Source of the DNA: Salisaeta longa DSM 21114
GTDB taxonomy: Bacteria; Bacteroidota; Rhodothermia; Rhodothermales; Salinibacteraceae
NCBI RefSeq assembly: GCF_000419585.1
Contig: NZ_ATTH01000001.1
Location: 518,005 to 582,004 of the forward strand
Length of the DNA stretch: 64,000 nucleotides
Direction: 5' to 3'
In this document: positions 54,806 through 63,939 of the stretch, in pieces
How positions within the stretch are numbered: the stretch's first letter is position 1
Layout: every line of letters begins with the position of its first letter
Position numbers and translations under genes: made by a program
Notes under the pieces: model-generated
The model's database searches: none
What the model was told of the DNA's origin: nothing
Seen by the model: the letters and a program-made list of their open reading frames with translations, nothing else

Positions 54806-54917
54806 GCGCACGTGCAGGTATGCTTTGTGACGGGCACTAATATAGAGGCGTGGCACATCTAACGGTGCACGCTGTACAGGGCTTCCCGCACGTTCATTCA
54901 TCCGCCTTCTGGTTTGT

Positions 54918-55589
54918 ATGTCCAGTCACAATTTACTGAAAGAAATTGCAACGCTGCGCTCGCTCCTGCTCGACATGTCGGCCAAGGTCGACGAGCAGCT
55001 GGCCGATGCGCTCAACGCGCTACTTGGGGGCGACGAGCAGTTGGCCGATGAAGTGGTGACGCGAGACCAGTCGATTGATGCCTTGGAGCTGGAAGTGGAT
55101 AAGCAGTGCGAGCGCATTCTGGCGCTCTATCAGCCTGTTGCGGTTGACTTGCGGATGCTGCTGGTGGCCGAGAAGGTAAACACCGATCTGGAGCGTATGG
55201 GCGACCACTGCCGGAATGTGGCGCGCCACGTGCGGTCCATTCAAGATGCCAGCGGTGCCTTAGCGGTGATGAATCTGGAAACGATGGGCGACAATGCCCG
55301 CACCATGCTCCACCGCGCGCAAGATGCCCTGCGGCAGCGCGACCGGCTCGTGGCGCGCCAGGTGCTGTCGCTGGATAATCAGGTGGACCGCCTGCACGAT
55401 CAAAATTTTGAGGCGCTGGTGACCTACCTGAAGTCCCACCCGGAGCATGCCGAGGCGGTCGCGCACCTGATTGGCGTGAATAAAGCGGTGGAGCGGTTCT
55501 CCGACCACGCCAACAACATCGCGAAGGCGGTCGTCTTCCTGGCCGAAGGCACCGACATTCGTCACCGGAGCGTGCAAGCGCAGGATTAG
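54918..55589 (+). CDS. phoU: phosphate uptake regulator PhoU
   Basis: The 223-residue protein has the two three-helix PhoU repeats, with metal-site acidic motifs EKVNTDLERMGDHCRNVAR (repeat 1) and NKAVERFSDHANNIAKAVVFLAEG (repeat 2). It represses phosphate-starvation signalling and restrains Pst uptake. It follows pstA but with a 112-base gap that may contain its own promoter. Confidence 0.95.
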   Translation: MSSHNLLKEIATLRSLLLDMSAKVDEQLADALNALLGGDEQLADEVVTRDQSIDALELEVDKQCERILALYQPVAVDLRMLLVAEKVNTDLERMGDHCRNVARHVRSIQDASGALAVMNLETMGDNARTMLHRAQDALRQRDRLVARQVLSLDNQVDRLHDQNFEALVTYLKSHPEHAEAVAHLIGVNKAVERFSDHANNIAKAVVFLAEGTDIRHRSVQAQD

Positions 55590-55620
55590 GCATGGCCTTG
55601 CCCGTCGGGAACTGCGCCGG

Positions 55621-56289
55621 CTACGCGCTTGGTGGTTCGCTCACCGACGACGTAGGCGAGGCGTCGTCATGCGCGCGCAGGTGGGTGCGGGCTTCCTGAA
55701 GCAGCGCGGCGGTGTCTTTCGCGGCGCGCTCCATGATCGTGGCCACTTCGGCGAGCGGCACATCAAACTCGTCGTGGAGCATGGCCACGTGGCGCGTGTC
55801 GGCCTCCAGCGTAAACGTGTCTTCGTTCGCAAACAGCGGCGCCTCGATGTCTTCGGGAGCGGCAGCCGGGGTAACCTCGGCCCAGGTGGGCGCTTCGTCG
55901 GGCTGTACGAGGTCTTGCTGCGCCTGTCCGTCGCGGGCGCCGGTTGTTGCCGGCAGCGGCTCGTCGAGCGAAAGGGCTTTCGATTGGCGGTAGGAGACGA
56001 TCCGGTCGACCATGTCGCGGATGACGCGCACCTGCACGCCCAGGAGCCAGCCGCGGGCGCTCATGTCGGCCGGGCACTGCGCGCGGTGCGACCACGCATA
56101 GATGAGCGTCTCGGCCACCACGTCGTCGGGATGGAGGTTATCCGGGTGCATGATGTCGCGGGCCACGTAGTAGTCAATGTCGTAGGCAGCGGCTGAGCGC
56201 AAGACGGGGAGAAGCGCCCCCACGCGCTCCCGAAACGAGGCCTCGTCGTCGGTGAATAGCTCGCGAGCGTTGGCTGGCAGATCGGACAT
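55621..56289 (-). CDS. RNA polymerase sigma-70-like (ECF type) protein
   Basis: A 222-residue soluble protein. The N-terminal half looks like sigma region 2 (HPDDVVAETLIYAW, ARGWLLGVQVRVIRDMV), then a ~70-residue Pro/Ala/Asp-rich linker. The C-terminal region resembles sigma region 4 with a helix-turn-helix (MLHDEFDVPLAEVATIMER...TAALLQEARTHLRA). Both regions are diverged, so promoter specificity is unpredictable, and an alternative role is possible. No anti-sigma gene is adjacent. It is divergent from the sulP gene, with 246 bases between them. Confidence 0.6.
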   Translation of the reverse strand: MSDLPANARELFTDDEASFRERVGALLPVLRSAAAYDIDYYVARDIMHPDNLHPDDVVAETLIYAWSHRAQCPADMSARGWLLGVQVRVIRDMVDRIVSYRQSKALSLDEPLPATTGARDGQAQQDLVQPDEAPTWAEVTPAAAPEDIEAPLFANEDTFTLEADTRHVAMLHDEFDVPLAEVATIMERAAKDTAALLQEARTHLRAHDDASPTSSVSEPPSA

Positions 56290-56535
56290 TGGAACAGGCT
56301 AATTGGTACCAAAAAACGCGTATGCCGCTACGGCAGCGCCTTGACAGCTGTTTATCTGCTGGCGTAACCATTTTGGAAGGGCCCCACTGGACAGCGGATC
56401 TTGCCGCCCGTATCGTGTCTTGACAAAACACCGGCGCGGGTAGCGCGTGCGCACTGCCTTCAGAGGCGGTGCGGCGTGCCGACGCGCGGCGCTCCGTGTG
56501 CCATTCTTCTACGATGTGAAAACATAAGACGCTTG

Positions 56536-58305
56536 ATGAACTGGTTGCGCATGGTACCGGCCGCTCGTTGGGCGACGTCGTATTCGAGCGAGACGCTGCG
56601 GGCCGATGCCGTGGCCGGCGTTACGGTGGGCGTGATGCTCATTCCGCAGGCGATGGCGTACGCTGTCATTGCCGGACTCCCGCCCATCTACGGATTGTAT
56701 GCAGCGCTTGCACCGCCGCTCATCTACGCCGTGCTGGGCTCGTCGCGCCACTTGGCCATCGGACCTGTGGCGCTCGATATGCTCATTGTGGCGGCGGGCT
56801 TGAGCGGGCTGGCGGCGACGGGTTCAGCTGAGTATGTTGCGCTTACCATTGCCCTGACGGCGCTCGCCGGGGTGTTTCAGGTGGGGATGGGGCTGGCGCA
56901 GTTTGGCTTTGCGGCCAACCTCCTCTCGCGGCCCGTCATCACAGGACTCACCACGGCGGCGGCCATCATCATCGCCGGCAGCCAGCTGGGCACGCTCATG
57001 GGCATCTCGTTGCCCCAGTCGCAATACGTGCATGTGCTGGTGACGGCCGCCATCCAGAACGTTGAAAGTACCCACCTGCTGTCGCTAGCCATTGGCGGCG
57101 GGTGCGTGGCTGTGCTTGTGCTGCTGCGGCGATTGGCGCCGTGGGTCCCCGGCGCGCTGGTTGTGGTAGTGGGGGCCACGCTGGTGAGCTGGCTCGGCAA
57201 TGTGCAGGCGGCGGGGGTCGACATTGTGGGATCGATCCCCACCGGGCTGCCGGAGCCGCGGCTGCCGGATCTTTCCCTTGCCAACATCGAGCTGCTGTGG
57301 CCAGCTGCGCTCACGCTTGCCCTGGTGCAGTTTATGAAGAACGCATCGCTGGGGCGCGTCTTTGCTACGCGCCACAACTACACCATCAATGCCAATCAGG
57401 AGCTGGTGGGCATCGGGGCGGCCAATGCGATTGGCAGCTTGTTTCAGGGGATTCCGGCGTCGGGCAGCTTCTCGCGCTCGGCGGTTAACGATCAGGCCGG
57501 TGCGCGCACGCCCATGGCCAACGTGATGGCGTCGGTCGTTATCATCCTCACGCTGCTGTTCCTCACGCCCCTCTTCCGCCCGCTGCCCGCGCCCGCCCTG
57601 GCGGCCATTATTATGGTCGCGGGGTTTGGACTGATCGACCTGGAAGAGATTCAGGAGCTCTTTGAGACGCGTCGCCGCGACGGCACCATCGCGTTGCTCA
57701 CCGCCGGCTCGGTGCTGTTTATCGGCATTCAGGCGGGTATCATCATCGGCATTGTGGCGTCGGTGCTGCTGGTGCTGCATCGCATCAGTCGCCCCAATGT
57801 GGCGGAGCTCGGCCACGTGCCCGGCACGCGGCTCTTCCGAGATTTAGAGCGCTTCGAGCAGGCCGAGCCCATCGACGATATCTTGGTGCTGCGCGTTGAC
57901 GCTGCGTTTTCGTTTGCCAACGCGGAGTACTTTAAAGACTTTATTCTGGATAAGAGCGAGCGCGAGGGCCGCTCCATCAAGGTGGTGGTCATCGATGGTA
58001 CCAGCATTAACGACCTCGACACCACGGCCATCGAGGCGCTTGAATCGATGCTCAAGACACTGCGCGAGCGTGGCATCGACCTGCACTTTACCAGCCTCAT
58101 CGGACCGGTCCGCGAGGTGGTGCGGCGCTCCGACCTCTACCAAGACCTGGGCGAGGACCACTTCCACCTGGACCCCCACGACGCGGTGACGCACGTGCTG
58201 CAGAAGTGGGACCGCGACGATGATATCACAAGCACCTCCCGCGAATCGCGCTACATGGGCCAAACAGAGCCCGAGAAAAAAGAGTCCACGCCGGCGGCCT
58301 CGTAG
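56536..58305 (+). CDS. SulP family anion permease
   Basis: A 589-residue member of the SLC26/SulP family. The start at 56536 (MNWLRMVPAARWATSY) gives family-like spacing to the first helices, DAVAGVTVGVMLIPQAMAYAVIAGLPPIYGLYAAL, the SulP signature. About 12-14 membrane helices follow, with GSFSRSAVNDQAGARTPMANV in the transport domain. The C-terminal STAS domain (~430-560) includes VVVIDGTSINDLDTTAIEAL. It may carry sulfate, bicarbonate or another anion. Single gene, convergent with the FadJ-like gene nine bases away. Confidence 0.9.
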   Translation: MNWLRMVPAARWATSYSSETLRADAVAGVTVGVMLIPQAMAYAVIAGLPPIYGLYAALAPPLIYAVLGSSRHLAIGPVALDMLIVAAGLSGLAATGSAEYVALTIALTALAGVFQVGMGLAQFGFAANLLSRPVITGLTTAAAIIIAGSQLGTLMGISLPQSQYVHVLVTAAIQNVESTHLLSLAIGGGCVAVLVLLRRLAPWVPGALVVVVGATLVSWLGNVQAAGVDIVGSIPTGLPEPRLPDLSLANIELLWPAALTLALVQFMKNASLGRVFATRHNYTINANQELVGIGAANAIGSLFQGIPASGSFSRSAVNDQAGARTPMANVMASVVIILTLLFLTPLFRPLPAPALAAIIMVAGFGLIDLEEIQELFETRRRDGTIALLTAGSVLFIGIQAGIIIGIVASVLLVLHRISRPNVAELGHVPGTRLFRDLERFEQAEPIDDILVLRVDAAFSFANAEYFKDFILDKSEREGRSIKVVVIDGTSINDLDTTAIEALESMLKTLRERGIDLHFTSLIGPVREVVRRSDLYQDLGEDHFHLDPHDAVTHVLQKWDRDDDITSTSRESRYMGQTEPEKKESTPAAS

Positions 58306-58314
58306 CCCGCTCCG

Positions 58315-60480
58315 TCAACGGGCGTCGTCGTGGAAGCGGCGGCCCTCAGCGGCGCGCTCTTCCAGTCCGGCGGGCGGCGCAAACCGGGGGCCGTGCTGCT
58401 GCGCCAGGCGTCGCAGCCGTGCGCGGATGGCGTTGGGGCCCTCCTGATCAATGTAGCGGAACGGTCCGCCCCGAAACGGCGGAAAGCCCAAGCCAAAGAC
58501 GGCCCCCAGATCGCCGTCGGTGGGGCTGCGCAAGATGCCCTCGTCAAGGCATCGGATGGCCTCGTTGACCATCATAAGCCCCAGGCGCTCTTGCACGGCG
58601 GCCGCGTCGATGTCCGCGCGGCTTGATCCGCCAAAGAACTGGTACACGCCGGGATTGAAGTCGGTGCGCTTCAGGTCGCCGTCGTCTTGCGTCTCGTGAT
58701 TGTAGAAGCCGCGTTTGGTCTTCTCGCCCAGCAGGTTGACGTCAACCAGGTCTTCGGCGCTATGGCTGATGGTGTACTGCTCGGTGTCGAGGTGCGCCTC
58801 CATCACCTTCGTAATTTTGGCTGCGACGTCGATGCCCACCAGGTCGAACAGCTCGTAGGGCCCCATCGGGAAGCCCCAGTCTTTCATGGCCCGGTCGATG
58901 GCTTCCGCGTCGGCCCCCTCTTCCAGCAGAAGGAGCGCTTCGTTCATGTAGATGGCCAGGATGCGGGTGGTGTAAAAGCCGGGGCCATCCTGCACCACAA
59001 TCACTGTTTTGCCCTGCTGGCGGCCCGCGGTGCGCGCGGTGGCAATGGCTTCGTCGGACGTATCCTCGGTGGCAATGATCTCCAGGAGCGGCATTTGCTC
59101 GACCGGCGAGAAGTAGTGCATCCCCAGCACGCGCTCCGGATGCTGCGCGGCCGCCGCGATGTCGGCGATGGGAATCGAGGACGTGTTGGAGGCCAGCACG
59201 CAGTCGGGGCGTACCACAGCCTCCAGGTCGCTGAGCACCTGCTGCTTCAGCTCAAGATCCTCGGGCACCGCCTCAATCACCACGTCGGCCGAGGCAAACG
59301 GGGCGTAGTCGCCGGTAGGCACCACGCGCTCCACGATTTGGTCGCGCTCAAACGTGCTGATGATGCCCTTACGGGCCTGTTTGCGCGCGGTCTGCCAGAT
59401 GTGCTTCTTGCCCTTGGCGGCTAGTTCGAGCGATTGATCCTTCAGGCGCACCTCGGTGCCGTGCTTGGCGCTGGCGTTGGCGATGCCCGCGCCCATGAGA
59501 CCGGCGCCAATGATGCCCACGGTGCGCACCGGCCGGGCGGCCTCGGGGTTGGGATGCTTGTCGCCGGTTTGCTTGGCAAAGAAGAGGCTGACGAGCGCGC
59601 GCGACTCCGGCGTAAACACTAAGTCGCCAAAGTGCTGCGCCTCGCGCTGTAGGCCGGCGTCCAGCCCCTTTTCGAGCCCGGTTTTTACGGCATCCAGGAT
59701 CTTCGGCGGGGCCGGATAGTTGCCGCGCGTTTGCTTGGCGGTGCGCTTGCCCGCTTGCTGGTAGACGAAGCGACGGCTGAGCGTGTTGCTTTCGAGCAGC
59801 GTATCGGTGAGGGAGCCGTGGTCGGAGCGGTCGGCGCTGCGCGTGCCGTCGGCCAGCTCGCGGGCGGCCATCAGCGCGGCGTGGTGCAGCCCCGGCGGGT
59901 GGGTGAGGGCGTCGACGAGGCCGATGCGTTTGGCCTTCTTGGGGTAGATGTTTTTGCCGGTGAGCATCATGCCCAGGGCTTGCTGCAGGCCCACGAGGCG
60001 CGGCAAGTACTGCGTGCCCCCGCCGCCGGGCAGCAGGCCCAGCTGCACCTCCGGAAGCGCCAGCTTGGTCTTGTCGTGCGTGGTGGCGATGCGGTAGGTG
60101 CAGCCCAGCGTAAGCTCCAGGCCGCCGCCCATGGCCGCCCCGTTGATCGCGGCCACCGTGGGCTTGCCGAGCGTGCGCACCCGGTGCAGGAGCTGGTGAG
60201 CCGTCTCGCTGATGGCGCGGACGTCGGCGGGGGTGTCGAGGCGCTTGAGCATGTCCAAATCGGCGCCCGCAACAAACGAGTCGTCTTTGCCGCTGATGAA
60301 CACCGCCGCCCGAATCTCGGGCGTGTCTTCAATGCGCGCAATGGCCTCGGTGAGGGCGTCGAGGACCGCCTCCGAGATTTTGTTGACCGAGGCGTCGGGG
60401 TCGTCCAGCCAGACCGTCGCAATGCCGTCGTCGGTCGTATCGAAGCGAAGGAGCGAAGCAGTGGATGCAGAAGCAGGCAT
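58315..60480 (-). CDS. fadJ: FadJ-like bifunctional enoyl-CoA hydratase / 3-hydroxyacyl-CoA dehydrogenase
   Basis: A 721-residue multifunctional enzyme of fatty acid beta-oxidation. The N-terminal crotonase domain (~10-190) has the oxyanion loop GADLDMLKRLDT and GGGLELTLGCTYRIA with the catalytic Glu in LPEVQLGLLPGGGGTQ. From ~318 the Rossmann domain opens VGIIGAGLMGAGIANASAKHG; the HAD catalytic His lies in MHYFSPVEQMPLLEII, and Gly-rich QDGPGFYTTRIL follows. Two C-terminal 3HCDH domains end the chain. It is the second gene of a leftward operon with the thiolase 55 bases upstream. Confidence 0.93.
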   Translation of the reverse strand: MPASASTASLLRFDTTDDGIATVWLDDPDASVNKISEAVLDALTEAIARIEDTPEIRAAVFISGKDDSFVAGADLDMLKRLDTPADVRAISETAHQLLHRVRTLGKPTVAAINGAAMGGGLELTLGCTYRIATTHDKTKLALPEVQLGLLPGGGGTQYLPRLVGLQQALGMMLTGKNIYPKKAKRIGLVDALTHPPGLHHAALMAARELADGTRSADRSDHGSLTDTLLESNTLSRRFVYQQAGKRTAKQTRGNYPAPPKILDAVKTGLEKGLDAGLQREAQHFGDLVFTPESRALVSLFFAKQTGDKHPNPEAARPVRTVGIIGAGLMGAGIANASAKHGTEVRLKDQSLELAAKGKKHIWQTARKQARKGIISTFERDQIVERVVPTGDYAPFASADVVIEAVPEDLELKQQVLSDLEAVVRPDCVLASNTSSIPIADIAAAAQHPERVLGMHYFSPVEQMPLLEIIATEDTSDEAIATARTAGRQQGKTVIVVQDGPGFYTTRILAIYMNEALLLLEEGADAEAIDRAMKDWGFPMGPYELFDLVGIDVAAKITKVMEAHLDTEQYTISHSAEDLVDVNLLGEKTKRGFYNHETQDDGDLKRTDFNPGVYQFFGGSSRADIDAAAVQERLGLMMVNEAIRCLDEGILRSPTDGDLGAVFGLGFPPFRGGPFRYIDQEGPNAIRARLRRLAQQHGPRFAPPAGLEERAAEGRRFHDDAR

Positions 60481-60535
60481 AAGGCAGCAGCGGTTCAGGA
60501 GAAAAGAGTGTCAGCGGAAGGGGCCGGGGCGGGCG

Positions 60536-61846
60536 TCATCCCTCCAGGCGTTCCAGCAACAGCGCATGGCCCTGCCCGCCCGCCGCACAGGCCGCCACAA
60601 GGGCAAACCGGCCGTCTTCTTCGTGCAGGCGGTTGGCCGCCGTGGTGACGAGGCGCGCGCCGGTGGCGCCAAAGGGATGCCCCAGCGACACCGATCCGCC
60701 CCGGGCATTCAGGCGATCCATGTCCACATTGCCCACCGGTTCGCCCCGGTTGAGGTGGGTGGCAGCAAACGTCTTGGAGCGCAACGCCTCCAGCACGGCG
60801 AGCACTTGCCCCGAAAACGCCTCGTGCAGTTCGATGACGTCAATGTCGTTGAGCGAAAGGCCCGCCGCGTGCAGCACCTGCGGGATGGCGTAGGCGGGGC
60901 CCAGCAAGAGCTCGCGCCCGGGGTCTTGCGCCACGTAGGTGTACTGCCGCAACGCCGCCTTGGGCGTGTAGCCGTCCGCCTCGGCGCGGGCCTGACTCAT
61001 GAGCAAGGTGGCCGAGGCCCCATCGGTGAGCGCCGAGCTGTTGCCCGCCGTCACGGTGCCGTACGGCTTCACGAACACCGGCGACAGGCCCGACAGCTTT
61101 TCGAGCGACGTATCGGGGCGCACCACATTGTCGGTTGTAATCGGGTCGAACGACGGCGGCACCGTAGCCGGAACCAGCTCCTTGTCCATGCGCCCGTCAG
61201 ACTGCGCCGCGGCCGCCTTTTGGTGCGTGCGTAGCGTGTATTCGTCTTGCGCCTCGCGTGAGACGCCAAACATGGCTGCGAGCTTGTCTGCACTTTCGCC
61301 CATCACCTCGCCGGTGGAGAACTCGGCAATGGACGGCGCTTCAGGCAGCAGGTCGCTGGGGCCCAGGCCCTTCAGCAGCTCCAGGTAGTCGCCGGGCCCT
61401 TTGGCTTTCTGGGCTTTGAAGAGCCGCTTGCGCACGCTCTTGCGAAAGCGCACCGGCGGGTCGGACATCGTTTCGGTGCCGCCTGCAATCACCGCATCGG
61501 CGATGCCCCCACGAATCAGGTCCATGCCGCTGGTTACCGCCTGGTTGCTGGAGATGCACGCCATGGTGACGGTGAACGCGGGCACGTGATTGGGAATGCT
61601 AGCGCCGAGCGCCGACTCGCGGGCCACGTTGCTCGTCTGCACGTCCTGAATCACGCAGCCCATGATGACGCGGTCGAGCGTTGCCGGATCGAGGCCCGTG
61701 CGTGCGAGCAGGCCCTTCAGCGCCATGCGGCCCATGTCGTAGGCCATGAGGTCGGCATAGCCGGTGCCCGCGCGCTGAAACGGAAGGCGGCAGCCGTCAA
61801 CAAGCACAGGGGTGCGATCGGGAGAGTGGGGCGTATGAGCAGCCAT
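60536..61846 (-). CDS. fadI: acetyl-CoA acyltransferase (3-ketoacyl-CoA thiolase)
   Basis: A 436-residue thiolase that cleaves 3-ketoacyl-CoA, the last step of beta-oxidation. The nucleophilic Cys lies in VTMACISSNQAVTSG near residue 90. Later come GGTETMSDPPV, VGNVDMDRLNARGGSVSLGHPFGATGARLV (catalytic His in GHPFG), and the second catalytic Cys in AACAAGGQGHALLLER. The start at 61846 (MAAHTPHSP) or 61864 is possible. First gene of the operon with FadJ-like; its upstream region carries a promoter overlapped by a palindrome. Confidence 0.93.
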   Translation of the reverse strand: MAAHTPHSPDRTPVLVDGCRLPFQRAGTGYADLMAYDMGRMALKGLLARTGLDPATLDRVIMGCVIQDVQTSNVARESALGASIPNHVPAFTVTMACISSNQAVTSGMDLIRGGIADAVIAGGTETMSDPPVRFRKSVRKRLFKAQKAKGPGDYLELLKGLGPSDLLPEAPSIAEFSTGEVMGESADKLAAMFGVSREAQDEYTLRTHQKAAAAQSDGRMDKELVPATVPPSFDPITTDNVVRPDTSLEKLSGLSPVFVKPYGTVTAGNSSALTDGASATLLMSQARAEADGYTPKAALRQYTYVAQDPGRELLLGPAYAIPQVLHAAGLSLNDIDVIELHEAFSGQVLAVLEALRSKTFAATHLNRGEPVGNVDMDRLNARGGSVSLGHPFGATGARLVTTAANRLHEEDGRFALVAACAAGGQGHALLLERLEG

Positions 61847-61911
61847 GGCAGGAAGCGGTTCCAAAAACGAGTGGGCAGGCGCGGGCCGCGGGTAGAACCG
61901 CAGCTAGCCGG

Positions 61912-61940
61912 AGTATAGTTAACAGCGTTAACTAACGCAA
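61912..61940 (-). promoter_or_regulatory. promoter with overlapping palindromic operator upstream of beta-oxidation operon
   Basis: On the minus strand, TTGCGT (61940-61935) and TATACT (61917-61912) are separated by exactly 17 bases. Between and overlapping them is a perfect palindrome, TAGTTAAC-AGC-GTTAACTA (61916-61934, plus strand). A TetR-type acyl-CoA-responsive repressor (FadR-like) would block this promoter. The operator's regulator is not encoded in the window. Confidence 0.5.
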
Positions 61941-62100
61941 GCGATACAACAGGCTTCATGTACGTCCGTATCGCCGGGTTCGTTGCGCAGCGCCTGTGCT
62001 GAACGTCTTAGGGTGACGCGCAGGCGCGCGCCTCGGATCTGAAGAAGGGCGTGGTAGGGGGGCATGCAGATGCCGCCCGCGAAAGATGGACCGGCCGCGC

Positions 62101-62277
62101 CTAGTTGCGCGTGGTGGGAGCGCCAAACGTTAGCCACACCTCAAAGGCGCGCATCGAAGCGCCCAGGGGCGCGCCCGCGGCCAAATATGCCTGCCGGGCA
62201 TGCTGCCACCCGTGCTGGAGCTGCTGGCGGCGAAGGGTGCGCGAAGCGTCGAACGGATCGGTGCGAGAGCTATCCAT
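62101..62277 (-). CDS. small hypothetical protein (58 residues)
   Basis: A short frame starting at 62277 (MDSSRTDPFDASRTLRRQQLQH) encodes an amphipathic, Ala/Gln/Arg-rich helix (WQHARQAYLAAGAPLGASMRAFEVW). Good coding composition and compact length suggest a real small protein, but no family is recognised. The remainder of the region from 61847 to 62462 contains the fad promoter and nothing else recognisable. Confidence 0.4.
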   Translation of the reverse strand: MDSSRTDPFDASRTLRRQQLQHGWQHARQAYLAAGAPLGASMRAFEVWLTFGAPTTRN

Positions 62278-62462
62278 GCGAAACCGTCGGTTCAAGTCCC
62301 AAGATCGGGTGAGTCACTTCACTCATCAAGACGCCGCGGCCGGGCGCATCGTAACATGGGGCAGACGAATTAGCCGTTGATTTAACACATTGCCTCCACA
62401 ATGCGGAGCCTCCTCCTTATGATATAGGCGTCCATCCCCTTCAAACGCGTCTTCTGTGTTCC

Positions 62463-63758
62463 ATGCTCGACCTCAATGCCATTCGTGAAGCACCGCGCCG
62501 CGTGAAGGAAGCGATGCGCGCCAAAGGCCTCGATCAGCCCGAACTTGTTGACCGCTTGCTGGAGCTTGACGAGGAGCGGCGGGCGGCCATCACCGAACTT
62601 CAGGACGCGCAGGCGCGCTCCAACGAAATCTCCAGTCGTATTGGCGCGCTGAAGCGGGAGGGCAAAGACGAGGAAGCGGAAGCCGTCATCGAGGAAACCC
62701 AGCAGTTGAAGCAACGCATCAAGGCGCTAGAAGAGACGGCGCGTGAGAAGAGGACGCACACGCAACGTTTGCTGCTCAAGGTGCCCAACATTCCGCATCG
62801 GAGCGTGCCGGTGGGCACCTCGCCCGAGGATAATGAGGTTGAAGAGGAGGTGGGCGAGAAGCCCACATTCGACGGATTCACGCCGCGTCCGCACTGGAAG
62901 CTCACGGCCCAGCACGATCTGGTTGATTTTGAGCGCGGGGCTAAGGTAACAGGGGCAGGCTTTCCGTTTTACCTGGACAAAGGGGCGCGTTTGCAACGGG
63001 CCCTGGTGCAGTTTTTCCTGGATCAAGCTTCGTCCAACGGCTACATTGAAATGCAGCCGCCGCTGTTCATCAACGCCGATAGCGCCCACGGCACCGGGCA
63101 GCTGCCGGATAAGGAGGATCTGATGTACGAGATTCCGCGCGATGACCTCTTCCCCATTCCCACAGCCGAAGTGCCCGTCACCAACTTTCTGCGGGACGAA
63201 ATTCTGCAGGAGGAGACGCTCCCTCAGAAGTTTTGCGCGTACACGCCGTGCTTTCGGCGCGAAGCCGGCAGTCACGGGTCGGATGTGCGCGGGCTGAACC
63301 GCCTGCATCAGTTTGATAAGGTAGAACTCGTGCAGGTGGTGCATCCCGATGAGAGCTACCGCGCGTTGGAGGCGCTGCGCAGCGATGCCGAGCGGCTGCT
63401 TACGCTGCTTGAGTTGCCGTACCGCCGGCTGCTCATGTGCACGGGCGACATGGGCTTTACGCAAGCGAAGAAGTACGACCTGGAGGTGTGGAGCGCCGGG
63501 CAGGAGCGTTGGCTGGAGGTGTCGTCGATTTCCAACTTTGAAGCCTTTCAGGCGCGCCGCATGCAGATCCGCTACCGCGCCACGCCCGAGGATAAGCCAG
63601 CGCTGGTGCACACGCTCAACGGCAGCGGTCTGGCCCTGCCGCGGGTGGTGGCGGCGCTGCTCGAAAACAACCAGCAAGCCGACGGCACCATCCAACTGCC
63701 AGAGGTGCTGCACCCGTACACCGGATTTACCACCATTGGGTCGGACGCTTCCCGGTAA
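62463..63758 (+). CDS. serS: seryl-tRNA synthetase
   Basis: The 431-residue class IIa synthetase charges tRNA(Ser). The N-terminal tRNA-binding coiled coil (~30-105) includes ELLELDEERRAAI-type heptads. The catalytic core shows GFTPRPHWKLT, motif 2 FRREAGSHGSDVRGLNRLHQF, KYDLEVWSAGQ, SSISNFEAFQARRMQIRYR and motif 3 LNGSGLALPRVVAALLENNQQADG. The start at 62463 (MLDLNAIREAPRRVKEAM) is canonical. Single gene with an ordinary-looking upstream region. Confidence 0.97.
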   Translation: MLDLNAIREAPRRVKEAMRAKGLDQPELVDRLLELDEERRAAITELQDAQARSNEISSRIGALKREGKDEEAEAVIEETQQLKQRIKALEETAREKRTHTQRLLLKVPNIPHRSVPVGTSPEDNEVEEEVGEKPTFDGFTPRPHWKLTAQHDLVDFERGAKVTGAGFPFYLDKGARLQRALVQFFLDQASSNGYIEMQPPLFINADSAHGTGQLPDKEDLMYEIPRDDLFPIPTAEVPVTNFLRDEILQEETLPQKFCAYTPCFRREAGSHGSDVRGLNRLHQFDKVELVQVVHPDESYRALEALRSDAERLLTLLELPYRRLLMCTGDMGFTQAKKYDLEVWSAGQERWLEVSSISNFEAFQARRMQIRYRATPEDKPALVHTLNGSGLALPRVVAALLENNQQADGTIQLPEVLHPYTGFTTIGSDASR

Positions 63759-63939
63759 GAATGAAGCATATGACGTGACGAGGGGTTACAAAAATTCCGT
63801 CGGTCGAGATAGAGCCGGCGAATAGATCGCATGTAGCGACGGCGCACGCAACGAACGTGAAATACTGTGGGGTGGCATTACACTTGCAGATGATAGCCAA
63901 TGTATCTTTCCCTCTACGTCATTGGCTCACGCGCTCGTC

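Noticed and set aside
54806-54917. Search for pstB between pstA and phoU
   Set aside because: Only 112 bases are available and no Walker or ABC signature motif is encoded there.
56341-56428. Two TTGACA hexamers (56341 and 56423) upstream of sulP
   Set aside because: Neither has a convincing -10 at 16-18 bp, so I did not call a promoter.
62285-62325. tRNA-like T-loop (GGTTCAAGTCC)
   Set aside because: The bases flanking the loop do not form a T-stem and no acceptor, D or anticodon stems could be drawn around it.
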